Shown: in pieces, positions 49,801-55,062 of the stretch
Layout: every line of letters begins with the position of its first letter
Numbering within the stretch: position 1 is the first letter of the stretch
Source: Paratinospora sagittata
Lineage: Eukaryota > Streptophyta > Magnoliopsida > Ranunculales > Menispermaceae
Direction: 5' to 3'
NCBI GenBank assembly: GCA_035771175.1
Contig: CM069593.1
Location: 35,786,741 to 35,850,740, forward strand
Length of the DNA: 64,000 nucleotides
The notes under the pieces: generated by a model
Database searches by the model: none
What the model saw: only the letters and a program-made list of their open reading frames with translations
Told to the model about the DNA's origin: nothing
Translations under genes and position numbers: made by a program

Positions 49801-50276
49801 CTGAAACCTGTAAAATTAAAAACAAGTGTATGTGAACAAAATTGGAAGTAGGAGACAAAAGTCACAAAACCAACAAGAAGAAATCAATACTAGATTTTTA
49901 AAACTAAAAGTGCAAGATTTTATATTGTTGCTTGAGGGAGGAACAAACCAAACCAAAGAGGCCACGTTCTCTATACCACCTATCAATGGAATTGATCACC
50001 TCATTCAAACGCCGGATATTGACAACTTTTCCTGTATAACTTGACAAAATAATTTCAATTCAACAAGGGCTTCTTATGAGCATAGTTATTGGTTCATGGT
50101 TAGACATAGAAACAAAAAGGCATTTACAACTAATTTCTATCAGAGCAGGTAACTCTTAGATGGTAAAAGGAGGGAAACCTACCATATCCATCACGGAATG
50201 CATCCTCCAAAAATTTTGAAGGAAGAACATTGGCACCTTCACACACCAACCCTTGGAACTCTTGGTTTGGTTCTAC
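9743..50276 (-). CDS. OEP80: OEP80 / TOC75-V chloroplast outer-envelope Omp85 protein, 15 exons, 5' end outside window
   Basis: Omp85-superfamily beta-barrel protein of the plastid outer envelope; family members insert or assemble outer-membrane barrel proteins. Joined exons (minus strand, 5' to 3'): 50276-50183, 50031-49949, 49807-49710, 49610-49541, 25947-25854, 20941-20833, 20706-20671, 17687-17534, 17405-17265, 14849-14779, 14655-14577, 14468-14353, 14172-14025, 10671-10602, 9897-9743. All introns are GT-AG, every codon phase matches, and the total is 1518 nt (505 residues plus TAA). Residues 1 to about 165 are POTRA repeats ([28 protein letters not shown]); the rest is the barrel, with the diagnostic L6 motif IRGY at about 406-409 and the C-terminus FHFGVGHRN. 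Arabidopsis OEP80 is about 730 residues as I recall it, so roughly 200 N-terminal residues are missing; I found no further exon in 50.3-64 kb. The barrel sequence matches OEP80 rather than TOC75-III. The exons look intact and probably functional despite the TE load. Confidence 0.93.
10602..10671 (-). CDS. OEP80: OEP80 exon n, beta-barrel
   Basis: Encodes [18 protein letters not shown] through GPTVP, with a split glycine codon completed by the last exon. Confidence 0.93.
10985..11179 (-). mobile_element. possible 3' end of an L1-type LINE (short fragment)
   Basis: About 190 bp beginning with a T-run (minus-strand poly-A) followed by sequence resembling plant L1 3' ends (agatatcctcct on the plus strand). 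No coding part remains. Confidence 0.3.
11180..11447 (+). mobile_element. Copia-type LTR 3' part with initiator-Met tRNA primer site
   Basis: Starts TGTTGAAAGTCGG and ends near ctatcg at about 11436, immediately followed by GGTATCAGAGC (11437-11447), complementary to the tRNA-iMet 3' end as used for priming by plant LTR elements. The expected internal region is missing; LINE sequence begins about 20 bp later. Confidence 0.6.
11462..12682 (+). pseudogene. L1 reverse transcriptase pseudogene
   Basis: Three open stretches (11462-11734, 11741-11962, 11999-12682) in different frames cover fingers, palm and thumb. The palm shows [10 protein letters not shown] where active L1 has FADDT, losing both metal-binding aspartates. 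Encoded activity would have been target-primed reverse transcription. Confidence 0.85.
11468..13940 (+). mobile_element. 5'-truncated L1-type LINE, poly(A) tail
   Basis: Plant L1 reverse transcriptase from [15 protein letters not shown] (about 11500) through [18 protein letters not shown] and RQGDPLS to the thumb ([10 protein letters not shown]), then a zf-RVT zinc region ([16 protein letters not shown], about 13400). It ends near 13930 in a T-run followed by AAAAAAAA. Endonuclease and ORF1 are absent. Several frameshifts and stops are present. The RT catalytic motif is YANE instead of [FY]ADD, so it is dead. Lies in the OEP80 intron 10672-14024. Confidence 0.88.
12981..13496 (+). pseudogene. 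L1 C-terminal zf-RVT region
   Basis: 171 open codons after a frameshift include [15 protein letters not shown] and [21 protein letters not shown], the zinc-binding module found downstream of the RT in plant L1 elements. Confidence 0.75.
14025..14172 (-). CDS. OEP80: OEP80 exon m, L6 loop with IRGY
   Basis: Encodes [20 protein letters not shown], then [16 protein letters not shown] and [13 protein letters not shown]. The IRGY tetrad is the Omp85 L6 loop signature that folds back into the barrel lumen. Confidence 0.95.
14353..14468 (-). CDS. OEP80: OEP80 exon l, beta-barrel
   Basis: Encodes [19 protein letters not shown] through IGPARLLL. Acceptor ttgcag, donor GTATTTT. Confidence 0.92.
14577..14655 (-). 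CDS. OEP80: OEP80 exon k, beta-barrel
   Basis: Encodes [18 protein letters not shown] through GSSM, ending at a codon boundary before GTTGG. Confidence 0.9.
14779..14849 (-). CDS. OEP80: OEP80 exon j, beta-barrel
   Basis: Encodes [15 protein letters not shown] through SSPLTA, with a split serine codon at the donor. Confidence 0.92.
15139..15991. mobile_element. decayed copy of the 53-kb hAT-like family
   Basis: The last 120 bp (ending gcgaaatcgaattttcaatc tttg at 15991) match the right end of the element at 53036-54820, including the acaaaaattct and gccccaaattaattttgatt segments. The left part is rich in aaattcgatgaaa-like repeats. The left terminus and TSD are not identifiable. Confidence 0.5.
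16219..16566 (-). mobile_element. hAT-like MITE, CTATGTTACC family, copy 1
   Basis: 348 bp, terminal inverted repeats CTATGTTACCTGGACTC and gggtaccatag (one mismatch), perfect 8-bp TSD TTAAGATG (16211-16218, 16567-16574). Inverted relative to the other three copies. In the OEP80 intron 14850-17264. Confidence 0.93.
17265..17405 (-). CDS. OEP80: OEP80 exon i, beta-barrel
   Basis: The acceptor is gaatttag before AATTCAAG. A second AG 8 nt downstream would shift the frame into stops. Encodes [13 protein letters not shown] through [14 protein letters not shown] (47 codons). Confidence 0.92.
17534..17687 (-). CDS. OEP80: OEP80 exon h, beta-barrel
   Basis: Encodes [16 protein letters not shown] through [18 protein letters not shown] to IMVQ. 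TDPW is a conserved barrel motif in Omp85 proteins. Confidence 0.93.
17833..19658 (+). mobile_element. solo LTR of a Copia (SIRE/Maximus-like) element
   Basis: Starts TGTTGGTCTGATGACCCCC and ends ttacccccctcttgggtgtc tatca, the typical 3' end of long plant Copia LTRs, preceded by accgggagacggtg and ggtaggcttgattgagaagc. Near-matching flanks ATGGT/ATGTT (17828-17832, 19659-19663) suggest the TSD with one change. No internal region. Lies in the OEP80 intron 17688-20670. Confidence 0.65.
18386..18880. repeat. dispersed GGAAYGCACTCC motif array inside the LTR
   Basis: About ten variants of ggaacgcactcc / ggaactcactcc, usually followed by agctgg or tctgg, including a perfect palindrome ggaacgcgttcc at about 18720. 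Spacing is irregular. Confidence 0.75.
19659..20670. other. intron sequence without recognisable feature
   Basis: AT-rich remainder of the OEP80 intron 17688-20670. No TIR, LTR or coding similarity seen. Confidence 0.4.
20671..20706 (-). CDS. OEP80: OEP80 exon g, 36-nt micro-exon
   Basis: Only 12 codons ([11 protein letters not shown] plus split codons), flanked by a tgcag acceptor and GTGATAC donor. Phase fits both neighbours; it is too short for simple ORF scans. Confidence 0.9.
20833..20941 (-). CDS. OEP80: OEP80 exon f, end of POTRA 3 and start of barrel
   Basis: The acceptor is the tttcctttag just before AATTTATATC; an upstream alternative at about 21000 would break frame. Encodes [17 protein letters not shown] through [12 protein letters not shown]. 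Confidence 0.9.
20942..21978. other. intron sequence without recognisable feature
   Basis: First kilobase of the OEP80 intron 20942-25853; no TE signature or coding similarity found. Confidence 0.4.
21987..22354. mobile_element. hAT MITE, CAGTGTTGTCAAGG family
   Basis: 368 bp. Left end CAGTGTTGTCAAGGCGG, right end gccttaacaacactg, perfect 8-bp TSD GTAACAAG (21979-21986, 22355-22362). Subterminal GC-rich aggcctaggcgg-type repeats flank an AT-rich core. Confidence 0.93.
22459..22804 (+). mobile_element. hAT-like MITE, CTATGTTACC family, copy 2
   Basis: 346 bp, TIRs CTATGTTACCCGGACTC and gagtccaggtaacatag, perfect 8-bp TSD CTTTTGTC (22451-22458, 22805-22812). Confidence 0.95.
22946..23401 (+). 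repeat. source copy of a 456-bp segment duplicated at 24084-24536
   Basis: Contains about 60 bp of host flank (from ttgctcataagtgctcattc), the 8-bp target and the left about 395 bp of the hAT-like element at 23006. Nearly identical to the second copy. Confidence 0.9.
23006..23541. mobile_element. hAT-like element, TAGGGGTGGCAAAA family
   Basis: 536 bp with TIRs TAGGGGTGGCAAAA and ttttgccacccgta. Flanks acctctcc / acctctct form an 8-bp TSD with one mismatch (22998-23005, 23542-23549). No ORF; non-autonomous. Confidence 0.8.
24084..24536 (+). repeat. second copy of the 456-bp segment, inside the composite hAT element
   Basis: Matches 22946-23401 from ttgctcataactgctcattc to gataaaacc with few substitutions and a short gap in a cttctt run. 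It includes host flank of the source hAT insertion, so it was copied after that insertion. Confidence 0.9.
24782..25128 (+). mobile_element. hAT-like MITE, CTATGTTACC family, copy 3
   Basis: 347 bp, TIRs CTATGTTACCCAGACTC and gagtccaagtaacatag, perfect 8-bp TSD GTATAAAG (24774-24781, 25129-25136). Nested in the composite hAT element. Confidence 0.95.
25854..25947 (-). CDS. OEP80: OEP80 exon e, POTRA 3
   Basis: Encodes [18 protein letters not shown] to IIPQPAG, one of the most recognisable OEP80 segments. Acceptor atatgcag, donor GTAAAC. Confidence 0.93.
26035..26573. mobile_element. hAT-like MITE, TAGGGGTGTCAATGG family
   Basis: 539 bp with ends TAGGGGTGTCAA and tcgacacccctA, flanks tgatgcaa / tgatgtaa (26027-26034, 26574-26581; one mismatch). 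Subterminal repeats of ggtttggtttgg and aaaccgaaccg form extended inverted arms. Confidence 0.85.
27244..27420 (+). mobile_element. SINE-like element, split by a Tourist MITE
   Basis: A Pol III-like B-box (aggctcaaatctc at about 27288) in an about 180-bp unit. After the MITE it resumes at 27888 with ttagttctc and ends in a 12-A tract at about 27897-27908. The left boundary is uncertain. Confidence 0.5.
27421..27887. mobile_element. PIF/Harbinger Tourist-type MITE
   Basis: 467 bp, TIRs GGGGCCGTTTGGTGCA and gtgcaccaaacgggccc, 3-bp TSD TTA (27418-27420, 27888-27890), subterminal gattggatgggata / tatcctatccaatccc. The core includes short repeats around ttgcgattcgcaaaa. Confidence 0.88.
28000..29690. 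other. intron sequence without recognisable feature
   Basis: AT-rich intron sequence. A 78-codon open stretch at 28972-29208 matches no family I know and has no support as a gene. Confidence 0.4.
30313..30612 (+). mobile_element. tandem dimer of a tRNA-derived SINE-like repeat
   Basis: Two adjacent copies (30313-30449 and 30450-30612) each start near atgcaygaggctcccaccat and contain a ttcaaactt / ttcgaactcgtga B-box region followed by ttacaatrgagcaacctc. This is the widespread plant repeat with GGCTCCC...CCTTACC...TTCGAAC. Copy 1 is more decayed. Confidence 0.6.
31198..31613 (-). repeat. left arm of an inverted LTR repeat
   Basis: About 415 bp that is the reverse complement of 41563-41987. 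Includes the doubled motif atgggccaatcgcaccca. Sense inferred from TATAAAG on the minus strand at about 31755. Confidence 0.85.
31806..31887. repeat. (AT)n microsatellite, about 82 bp
   Basis: An uninterrupted AT run inside the left LTR of the 11.2-kb block; likely polymorphic. Confidence 0.97.
32088..32420 (-). repeat. 3' LTR of gypsy element A
   Basis: 333 bp, TGATAAGCCATAGG ... TTAGTTCTATCA on the minus strand, with 5-bp termini TGATA/TATCA. Preceded by the polypurine tract gggcaggggg (32434-32423, minus). Contains GTATAAATAG as TATA box and aataaaactc as a polyadenylation signal. Confidence 0.85.
32457..33771 (-). pseudogene. gypsy A integrase and chromodomain
   Basis: Zinc-binding HHCC ([12 protein letters not shown] ... 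[14 protein letters not shown]), catalytic core with VVVD, SDRD and QTDGQNEV, and a C-terminal chromodomain ([16 protein letters not shown]) that in chromoviruses guides insertion to heterochromatin. The codon after the first catalytic Asp is TGA where CGA (Arg) is usual, and a frameshift lies near 33010-33070. Confidence 0.87.
33775..34437 (-). pseudogene. gypsy A RNase H domain
   Basis: 220 open codons with [38 protein letters not shown] and NKVADALSR, the acidic residues and signature of Ty3 RNase H. The domain itself is unbroken. A frameshift and a stop separate it from RT and integrase. Confidence 0.9.
34474..34968 (-). pseudogene. gypsy A reverse transcriptase, main part
   Basis: Contains [46 protein letters not shown] and [10 protein letters not shown]. 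The metal-binding FDD box reads FND, so the polymerase is dead. The N-terminal RT part lies on the far side of MITE copy 4. Confidence 0.92.
34973..35315 (+). mobile_element. hAT-like MITE, CTATGTTACC family, copy 4, inside gypsy RT
   Basis: 343 bp, TIRs CTATGTTACCCAGACTC and gagtccaggtaacatag, perfect 8-bp TSD TCAACGCC (34965-34972, 35316-35323). It splits the RT between the [13 protein letters not shown] and [11 protein letters not shown] segments. Confidence 0.95.
35572..36073 (-). pseudogene. gypsy A aspartic protease and linker
   Basis: [15 protein letters not shown] carries the retropepsin motif as D-D-G. After a frameshift, [15 protein letters not shown] is the conserved C-terminal ILGMDWL segment. 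Confidence 0.8.
36195..37197 (-). pseudogene. gypsy A gag
   Basis: Starts [15 protein letters not shown] at 37197 and ends with the zinc knuckle [14 protein letters not shown] typical of chromovirus gag. Stops occur in the capsid region, for example near 36600. Confidence 0.75.
37586..38387 (-). pseudogene. gypsy B gag capsid and zinc knuckle
   Basis: Retrotrans-gag pattern [13 protein letters not shown] ... [14 protein letters not shown] ... [14 protein letters not shown], then CCHC. A frameshift near 37930 separates capsid from knuckle, and an in-frame stop lies near 38220. Confidence 0.8.
38681..41338 (+). mobile_element. 2.66-kb gypsy-type solo LTR inserted in gypsy B gag
   Basis: Starts TGTAATGCCCCGAA and ends ggggttggggctgccaca. 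Both flanks share cacatttt (38673-38680, 41335-41342), consistent with a 4-bp TTTT target duplication plus overlap with the LTR end. A TATA box (ggtatataccc, about 38876), a GAGAGAGG leader, and the motif actgggcatcgttagctcac (about 40766) give plus-strand polarity. No internal region. Confidence 0.75.
41563..41987 (+). repeat. right arm of the inverted LTR repeat
   Basis: Reverse complement of 31198-31613; continues to the LTR 3' end at 42077. The 5' part of this LTR is missing and it abuts the gag start of gypsy element B. Confidence 0.85.
42483..43370. other. intron sequence without clear feature
   Basis: AT-rich. The piece ending cttgacaacattag at about 42480 resembles a hAT terminus (see findings). 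Otherwise nothing recognisable. Confidence 0.35.
43371..43570 (-). mobile_element. possible SINE-like GC-rich repeat
   Basis: A GC-rich island containing gaactcgaactcgaaatcga gacc, a Pol III B-box-like stretch, in otherwise AT-rich intron. Boundaries and tail not defined. Confidence 0.25.
43878..44730 (+). mobile_element. LTR retrotransposon fragment: LTR, PBS and start of gag
   Basis: LTR about 43878-44520, primer site TGGTATCAGAGC (44523-44534, tRNA-iMet complement), then gag from 44546 ([17 protein letters not shown] and a coiled coil [13 protein letters not shown]). Gag breaks off at 44730 where the opposite-strand element begins. Same family as the minus-strand element next to it. Confidence 0.8.
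45556..46000 (-). pseudogene. fused gag N-terminus and protease-region ORF
   Basis: About 148 codons from the gag start ([15 protein letters not shown]) through coiled coil [15 protein letters not shown] and an acidic linker ([14 protein letters not shown]) to [19 protein letters not shown]. That last block is the gypsy retropepsin region, with D-S-E in place of D-S-G. Capsid and zinc knuckle are deleted, joining gag to protease in frame. Confidence 0.7.
46037..46476. repeat. tandem duplication, about 220 bp, inside the 5' LTR
   Basis: Segments 46037-46252 and 46253-46476 both run from ctcacaaa..gaaaggtaag / aaacaaagatagggaaa through gttgttatgcaagggataca to ctatgtccctttgtctttgc. The other family LTRs have one copy. 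Confidence 0.8.
46871..49540. other. intron sequence without clear feature
   Basis: AT-rich remainder of the giant intron. Short cctaggcaaaag / cttagcagcttagcc pieces near 47250 and 48750 recall hAT MITE termini but no full element could be delimited. Confidence 0.35.
49541..49610 (-). CDS. OEP80: OEP80 exon d, POTRA region
   Basis: Encodes [18 protein letters not shown] to KKGQ, ending at a codon boundary before GTATCC. The next exon is 23.6 kb away on the other side of the giant intron. Confidence 0.9.
49710..49807 (-). CDS. OEP80: OEP80 exon c, POTRA region
   Basis: Encodes [16 protein letters not shown] to FLDRKT, flanked by a pyrimidine-rich acceptor ending acag and a GTAAAT donor. The donor splits the T codon, which the next exon completes. 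Confidence 0.9.
49949..50031 (-). CDS. OEP80: OEP80 exon b, POTRA region
   Basis: Encodes [14 protein letters not shown] through ERGLFGL. Two GT donors lie 6 nt apart; only the one after TTTGGTTTG keeps frame with the next exon ([10 protein letters not shown]). Confidence 0.88.
50183..50276 (-). CDS. OEP80: OEP80 exon a (most 5' visible), POTRA region
   Basis: Acceptor ccacaag before GTAGAACC, donor ATG|GTAGG. Encodes residues 1-31 of the visible part (starts [11 protein letters not shown], ends DGYG across the junction). It opens at a codon boundary, so at least one more coding exon must lie upstream, beyond 64 kb or unrecognised. Confidence 0.88.
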
Positions 50277-50686
50277 CTTGTGGCAACAAAAAAAAAAACT
50301 CAATTTAATGTCATGGAAAGCCAAGTGGCCAACATGTTCCTACTTGATGCATCAAGGTTACGAAAATTGAGATTGTCTAAACATTTGCTTTTTTTCAAGA
50401 AAAAACACATCCAAACATAATAATTTGGAGTTGTATATTATCATTTTCATGGTGTCATGGTCATATAAATTATTTGATAAAAACAAAATATAAGTGTTTC
50501 ACTCCTAACAAGCCCACAAGTTTGTCTAACATATTTTAATTATATTTGTTTAATTTCCAAAACTCGAGTAAAGGAGGATGGTTACATTAGGTAGTTGATA
50601 ACTAGCGTCAAACTTCGTCAAATCAACAAGGAACATGAATCCTAATCTAACTACACGAAAGGCTAGGACGTCCCCATTAAGTGACT

Positions 50687-50800
50687 CGTTGCACCTACCT
50701 CTGAGTGCTTCGAAAAATGGGCAAGGGGCATTGCATCTGCCTCCAGGTGTTTCGAAAAATAAGCAAGCAACGCTACATAGGCACTTGGATGCAACGATAA
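50687..50800 (+). repeat. about 50-bp imperfect tandem repeats in the RTE 5' region
   Basis: Two to three units of the form cgttgcacctacctctgagtg followed by cttcgaaaaat-gggcaa. Confidence 0.6.
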
Positions 50801-51225
50801 TAGGCAAGGGTCCCTGCAGCGTTGACGTGTGCAAGTAAAGAAGCTAGTCCAAAATGAAAATAATTGGCTTAGGGTAGCAACTTAGACCATAGAAACACTA
50901 ACAGGTAAAGGAGTGGAGATGTAGACACTATGATTCGGAGAAAAGTAAATATAGTATGCTTACAAGAGACCAAATGGGTAGGTGAAAAATTTAGAGAGAT
51001 AGAGAGGACAAGGTATAAATTATATTATATTGGGAAACATAAAAGTAGAAATGGAATAGGAATAATTGTAGACAAGAACTTTAAATAATATGTAGTTAAA
51101 GTAATTAGGAAAAATGATAGAATTATGTTAATCAAACTTATAATAAAAGACAACATAATCAACATAGTGCATACGCACCCCAAATAGGATTAGACCAACA
51201 ATTTAAGACACAAAATTCGGAAGAC

Positions 51226-51771
51226 ATGGATGTATTACTTCAACAAATACATCAGGGAGAAAAGATATATATTGGACGAGACTTTAATGGACATGTAGAA
51301 AAAGAGAGGGTTGGATATGAAATTGTGCACGAAGGATATGGATTTGGGGATAGGAATGATGTTGGGGTGAGCATACTAAATTTTGCGGTAGCATATGACC
51401 TTATATCAGCAAACATTTACTTTAGAAAGAGAGAAGAACATTTAATAATATTAAGAAGTGGATCAAATAAAAGCCAAATATACTTCTTCTTAACTAGAAT
51501 GGTTGATAAAGTAACATGTAAAGACTATAAGGTGATTCCAAGAGAAAGCTTAACTTCGCAATATAGGATAATGGTACTAAATATAAGTATAAAAAAGAAA
51601 TCTAGTTCAAAACATAAAATTATTAACTCAAGAATTAAATGGTGGGCTTTGAAAGGAGAGAAATTAGAAAAATTAAAAAGCAAACTCGTAGGAGAAATGA
51701 CTTTGAGCATAGATAATGAACCTAACTTAATATGGGGTAAAAAAAAAACTAAATGCATAAAAAAAACTTAG
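51226..51771 (+). pseudogene. RTE LINE endonuclease (EEP domain) remnant
   Basis: 181 open codons including the DFNGHV catalytic block, GYGFGDRND, FAVAYDLISANIYF, KREEHLIILRSGSNKSQIYF. The final catalytic SH[RL] position reads SQYR, losing the histidine. The N-terminal part (ETKWVGEKFR, about 50970) is in a separate frame. Confidence 0.8.
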
Positions 51772-52239
51772 CCAAAGAGATCCTAGAGGAATCAAAGGGT
51801 ATAGGACATAAGGGAAAGAAACTTGGTGGTGGAATGAAGTTCAAACTGCCATAAAGCTTAAAAGGACAAAATACAAAATTCGGCAACAGGTTAACGGTGC
51901 GGAAAGTTTTCAAAATTATAGGAATACAAAAAAGAAGCTAAAAAAGTGGTTAGGAATGCTAAACTTCAAATGTACAATGATTTTTATACCACGTTAGATA
52001 TAAAAGAAGGAGAAAGGCCTATATATAAACTAGCAAAACTAACGGAAAGAAAAACAAAAGATCTTGATTATATTAAATGTATTAAAAGCGAAGATGAAAG
52101 TACCTTAGTAAAAAAAAAAGAGAAAAGAGCAATGGAAAACTTATTTTAATAAATTATTAAATGAAAATCATTTAGCAAAGTTAAGTGTAGAAGGACTTAA
52201 TAACCTAGGGGAAACTAATGAAAATAAATTCTTTGGTAG

Positions 52240-52990
52240 AATTGCATGCTTGATGTAAAAAATGCTTTAAGAAAAATGAAAAACGCAAAGGCTTTTGAAC
52301 CATAAGCAATCTCTATTGAGGTTTGGAAGAGCCTAGGGGAAATTGGAGTCTTGTGGTCAACCAAATTGTTTAACAGGATTGTAGTAACTAGGAGAATGCC
52401 CAATAATTGGAGAAAAAACATCTTAATACCCATATATAAAAATAAAAGAGAGATACAAAATTGTGCAAGTTTTACAGGAATTAAATTGATGAGTCATACA
52501 ATGAAATTGTGGGAGAGTAATAGAATATAGAGTACAAGCTGAAACTATGGTGTCAAACAATCAATTTGGATTAAGATCAACTATGGACGCTATTTGTTTA
52601 TTAAGGAGATTGATAGAGAGGTATACGGAGAAGACGAAAGACCTCCCATATGGTCTTTATTGATTTAGAGAAAGTATGTGATAGAGTACTTAGAGAAATA
52701 ATATGGTGGGTATTAGGGAAAAAAGAGTTACAACTAGGTACATTGAATTTATAAAAGACACATATGATGGGGCAAGAACTGTTGTAAAATCAATAGTATG
52801 TGAAACTAATGAATTTCCAATTACAGTAAGGCTACACCAAGGATCTACCTTAAACCCCTACCTTTTTGCACTAGTTATGGACAAATTAACTAAACATATT
52901 CAAGAAGATACTCCATAGTGTATGTTATTTGCTGATGATATAGTATTAATTGATGAAACTACATCTAGAGTAAATGCTAAGCTAGAGGTT
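52240..52990 (+). pseudogene. RTE LINE reverse transcriptase remnant
   Basis: Pieces include NNQFGLRSTMDAICLLRRL, FIDLEKVCDRV, YDGARTVVKS and MLFADDIVLI (catalytic DD retained, about 52925). Broken by several frameshifts and a stop after EDTP. Confidence 0.8.
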
Positions 52991-53167
52991 TAGAGATAGG
53001 TTCTAGAATCTAAAGGGTTCAAAACTAGTGAGGTTCAAGGAATGAAAATTCGCCGAAAAATTTTGAAATCTGAAGGAGCCGATTAATCTGGCGCATGTAA
53101 AAAAAAAAGTACAAAAAATCGACATAAAATCGACAAAAATCGACAAAAATCGCCGAAATCGACGAAA

Positions 53168-53266
53168 TGTGTCGATTTTCTTCACGGGATGCACAGTTCG
53201 CGCGTCGTTTTCTTCACGGGATGCACAGTTCGCGCGTCGTTTTCTTCACGGTATGCACAGTTCGCA
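53168..53266 (+). repeat. 33-bp tandem repeat, three copies
   Basis: Unit ttcttcacgggatgcacagt tcgcgcgtcgttt. Because 33 is a multiple of 3 it creates spurious open reading frames. Confidence 0.9.
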
Positions 53267-53294
53267 GATTCATGTGTCGATTTTCTTCGCCATT

Positions 53295-53550
53295 ATAAAA
53301 GAAGAAGAAGAAGAAGAGATTTTGGAAGAAGGAGTGAAAATAATACCTTCTTGCGCTGGCGGAGGAGAACCAACGACGGTGAGAGGAGAACCAGCGGCAG
53401 CGGCGGCAACGGCGGAGGGAGAGAGGAGAACCAACGGTAGCGGCGGACGAAGAGAGGAGAATCAGCGGCGGCGGAGGGAGGGAGGAGAAGCAGCGGCGGC
53501 GGAGGGAGGAGGGAGGAGAACCAGCGGCGAGAGGGGAAAACCAGCGAGTC
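53295..53550 (+). repeat. GAA and GGCGGAGGGAG-type low-complexity block
   Basis: A GAA microsatellite followed by degenerate ggagaggagaaccagcggc units; produces long non-genic ORFs on both strands. Confidence 0.85.
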
Positions 53551-53867
53551 AGCGACATTTTTTTAGGTTTGTTAATTTAATTCATCTCGTTGCAAACCTC
53601 ACGTTAGATGCTTGGGCTCAAACAGGAAGACTTAATGAAAAGCCAATTAAATTATTGATATGTTTACTGTCTGTTATTATATAGGTAGGTTAATTAAAAG
53701 ACTGATGCTCCTTTCTAGCTTCTCCAATATACATTTCTTAGGGTCAAGCAACGTTTTTTTCCCTTCTTCCAAAGTTGCCATGTGATGAGAAGCTTAAATC
53801 GATCATCTTGTCGGCTAAGCTTCTTTTTCCAGATCATTTCCTTCATCTTTTTCTATTATTTATTTAT

Positions 53868-54236
53868 TTATTCTTCTTTTGTTAATAAAAAAAAGTTGTA
53901 CCTACTTGAATATTTTTTCTTTCTAGTGGTCAAGCCCTACTATGACATTATTTATTTATTCTTCTTTTGCTAATAAAAAAAAGTTGTACCTACTTGAATA
54001 TTTTTTCTTCCTAGTGGTCAAGCCCTACTATGACATTATTTATTTATTCTTCTTTTGCTAATAAAAATATTTATTCTTCTTTTGCTAATAAAAAAAAGTT
54101 GTACCTACGAATATTTTTTCTTCCTAGTGGTCAAGCCCTACTATGACATTATTTATTTATTCTTCTTTTGCTAATAAAAAAAAGTTGTACCTACTTGAAT
54201 ATTTTTTCTTCATAGTGGTCAAGCCCTACTATGACA
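53868..54236 (+). repeat. 88-bp tandem repeat, four copies
   Basis: The landmark ctatgaca recurs at 53940, 54028, 54141 and 54229. Spacing is 88, 113 and 88 bp; the 113-bp unit holds an extra 25-bp duplication (ttattcttcttttgctaata). Confidence 0.92.
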
Positions 54237-55062
54237 GCCACCACTTCTTTTTTGACAAAAAAGGTAAGTAGCTTGGATGGTAGAAAGCACTCGCTTTCTC
54301 GATTCTGTAAATTATATACTTTGAAGAATCGGCCAGCCTGGTTTTTTTTTAACATACATCCATGATCCATCCATTAATAGTCATAATCAAGTAACTCTTA
54401 GTCCTTTTCCTTTTGATTGCAGTCCTTTTAAAGTACTTAAACGGTATATATATATATATATATAGAAGTAAAAAATGATCAAAGATTTCATCCATCAAAT
54501 GCTAGCTTTATATACATATCTATCATCTATATATGTTATCACCCCATCCGAATCCAGCTGATCGACATCATCACTTCATTTAACTTGTTCTAAATTAATA
54601 TTATACATCTTATTACACATCTTATAAAAATAAATATACCAGTAAAGTAAACAAAATAGTTTAATAATTATGCATATTTTAGCATTTGTATACAAATTCG
54701 TTAAACTTCTCTAAGTTGGCGAATTTTTACAAAAATTCTCCACGTCGAATTAAACTTCTCCGAATTAATTCTGATTTTTGAAGGTCGAAGTTTATGGCGA
54801 AATCGAATTTTCGTTCCTTGGTGAGGTTTAAACACATACAATGTAGGTTTTTAGATGCACCAGTTCAAAAGAGTACCTATTAACGCTAGATGATAACAAT
54901 AAAGGTAGAGGTAGACCTAAAATAACATGGATAGAGATAATTAATAAAGATCTAATTTTCTGTAATTTGAATGTTGACTTACCCCTCAATTGAGCAAATG
55001 GAGGAAGTGGATTCAAGTAGTTGACCCCATGTAGTTGATAAAAGGCTTAGTTGTGTTGAGTT

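Larger units (their letters stand above)
53036..54820. mobile_element. non-autonomous hAT element, CAAGGAATGAAAATTCG family, 1.8 kb
   Basis: Left end CAAGGAATGAAAATTCGCC, right end gcgaaatcgaattttcgttc cttg, perfect 8-bp TSD GTGAGGTT (53028-53035, 54821-54828). No transposase. The interior has an aaaatcgac array, a 33-bp tandem, a GA/GGC-rich block (53290-53550) and an 88-bp tandem array. Inserted in the RTE LINE. Confidence 0.92.
50560..55062 (+). mobile_element. RTE-type LINE, degenerate, split by a hAT element
   Basis: 5' region with tandem gcacctacctctgagtgctt cg-like units (about 50687-50800), endonuclease (51226-51771 and upstream), RT (about 52240-52990), then after the hAT insertion the 3' end with GRGRPKITWIE and the short TTG-rich tail (ttgtgttgagttg). 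The interior between palm and 3' end is deleted. Many stops and frameshifts. This family is often misannotated in plants as craniofacial development protein 2-like. Confidence 0.85.

Noticed and set aside
51226..51771. Apparent cellular gene similar to craniofacial development protein 2
   Set aside because: That name is a known misannotation of RTE LINE endonucleases; the downstream RT and LINE tail show its origin.
53169..53684. 171-codon plus-strand ORF and the antisense 114-codon ORF
   Set aside because: They arise from 33-bp tandem repeats and a GA/GGC-rich block inside a hAT element.
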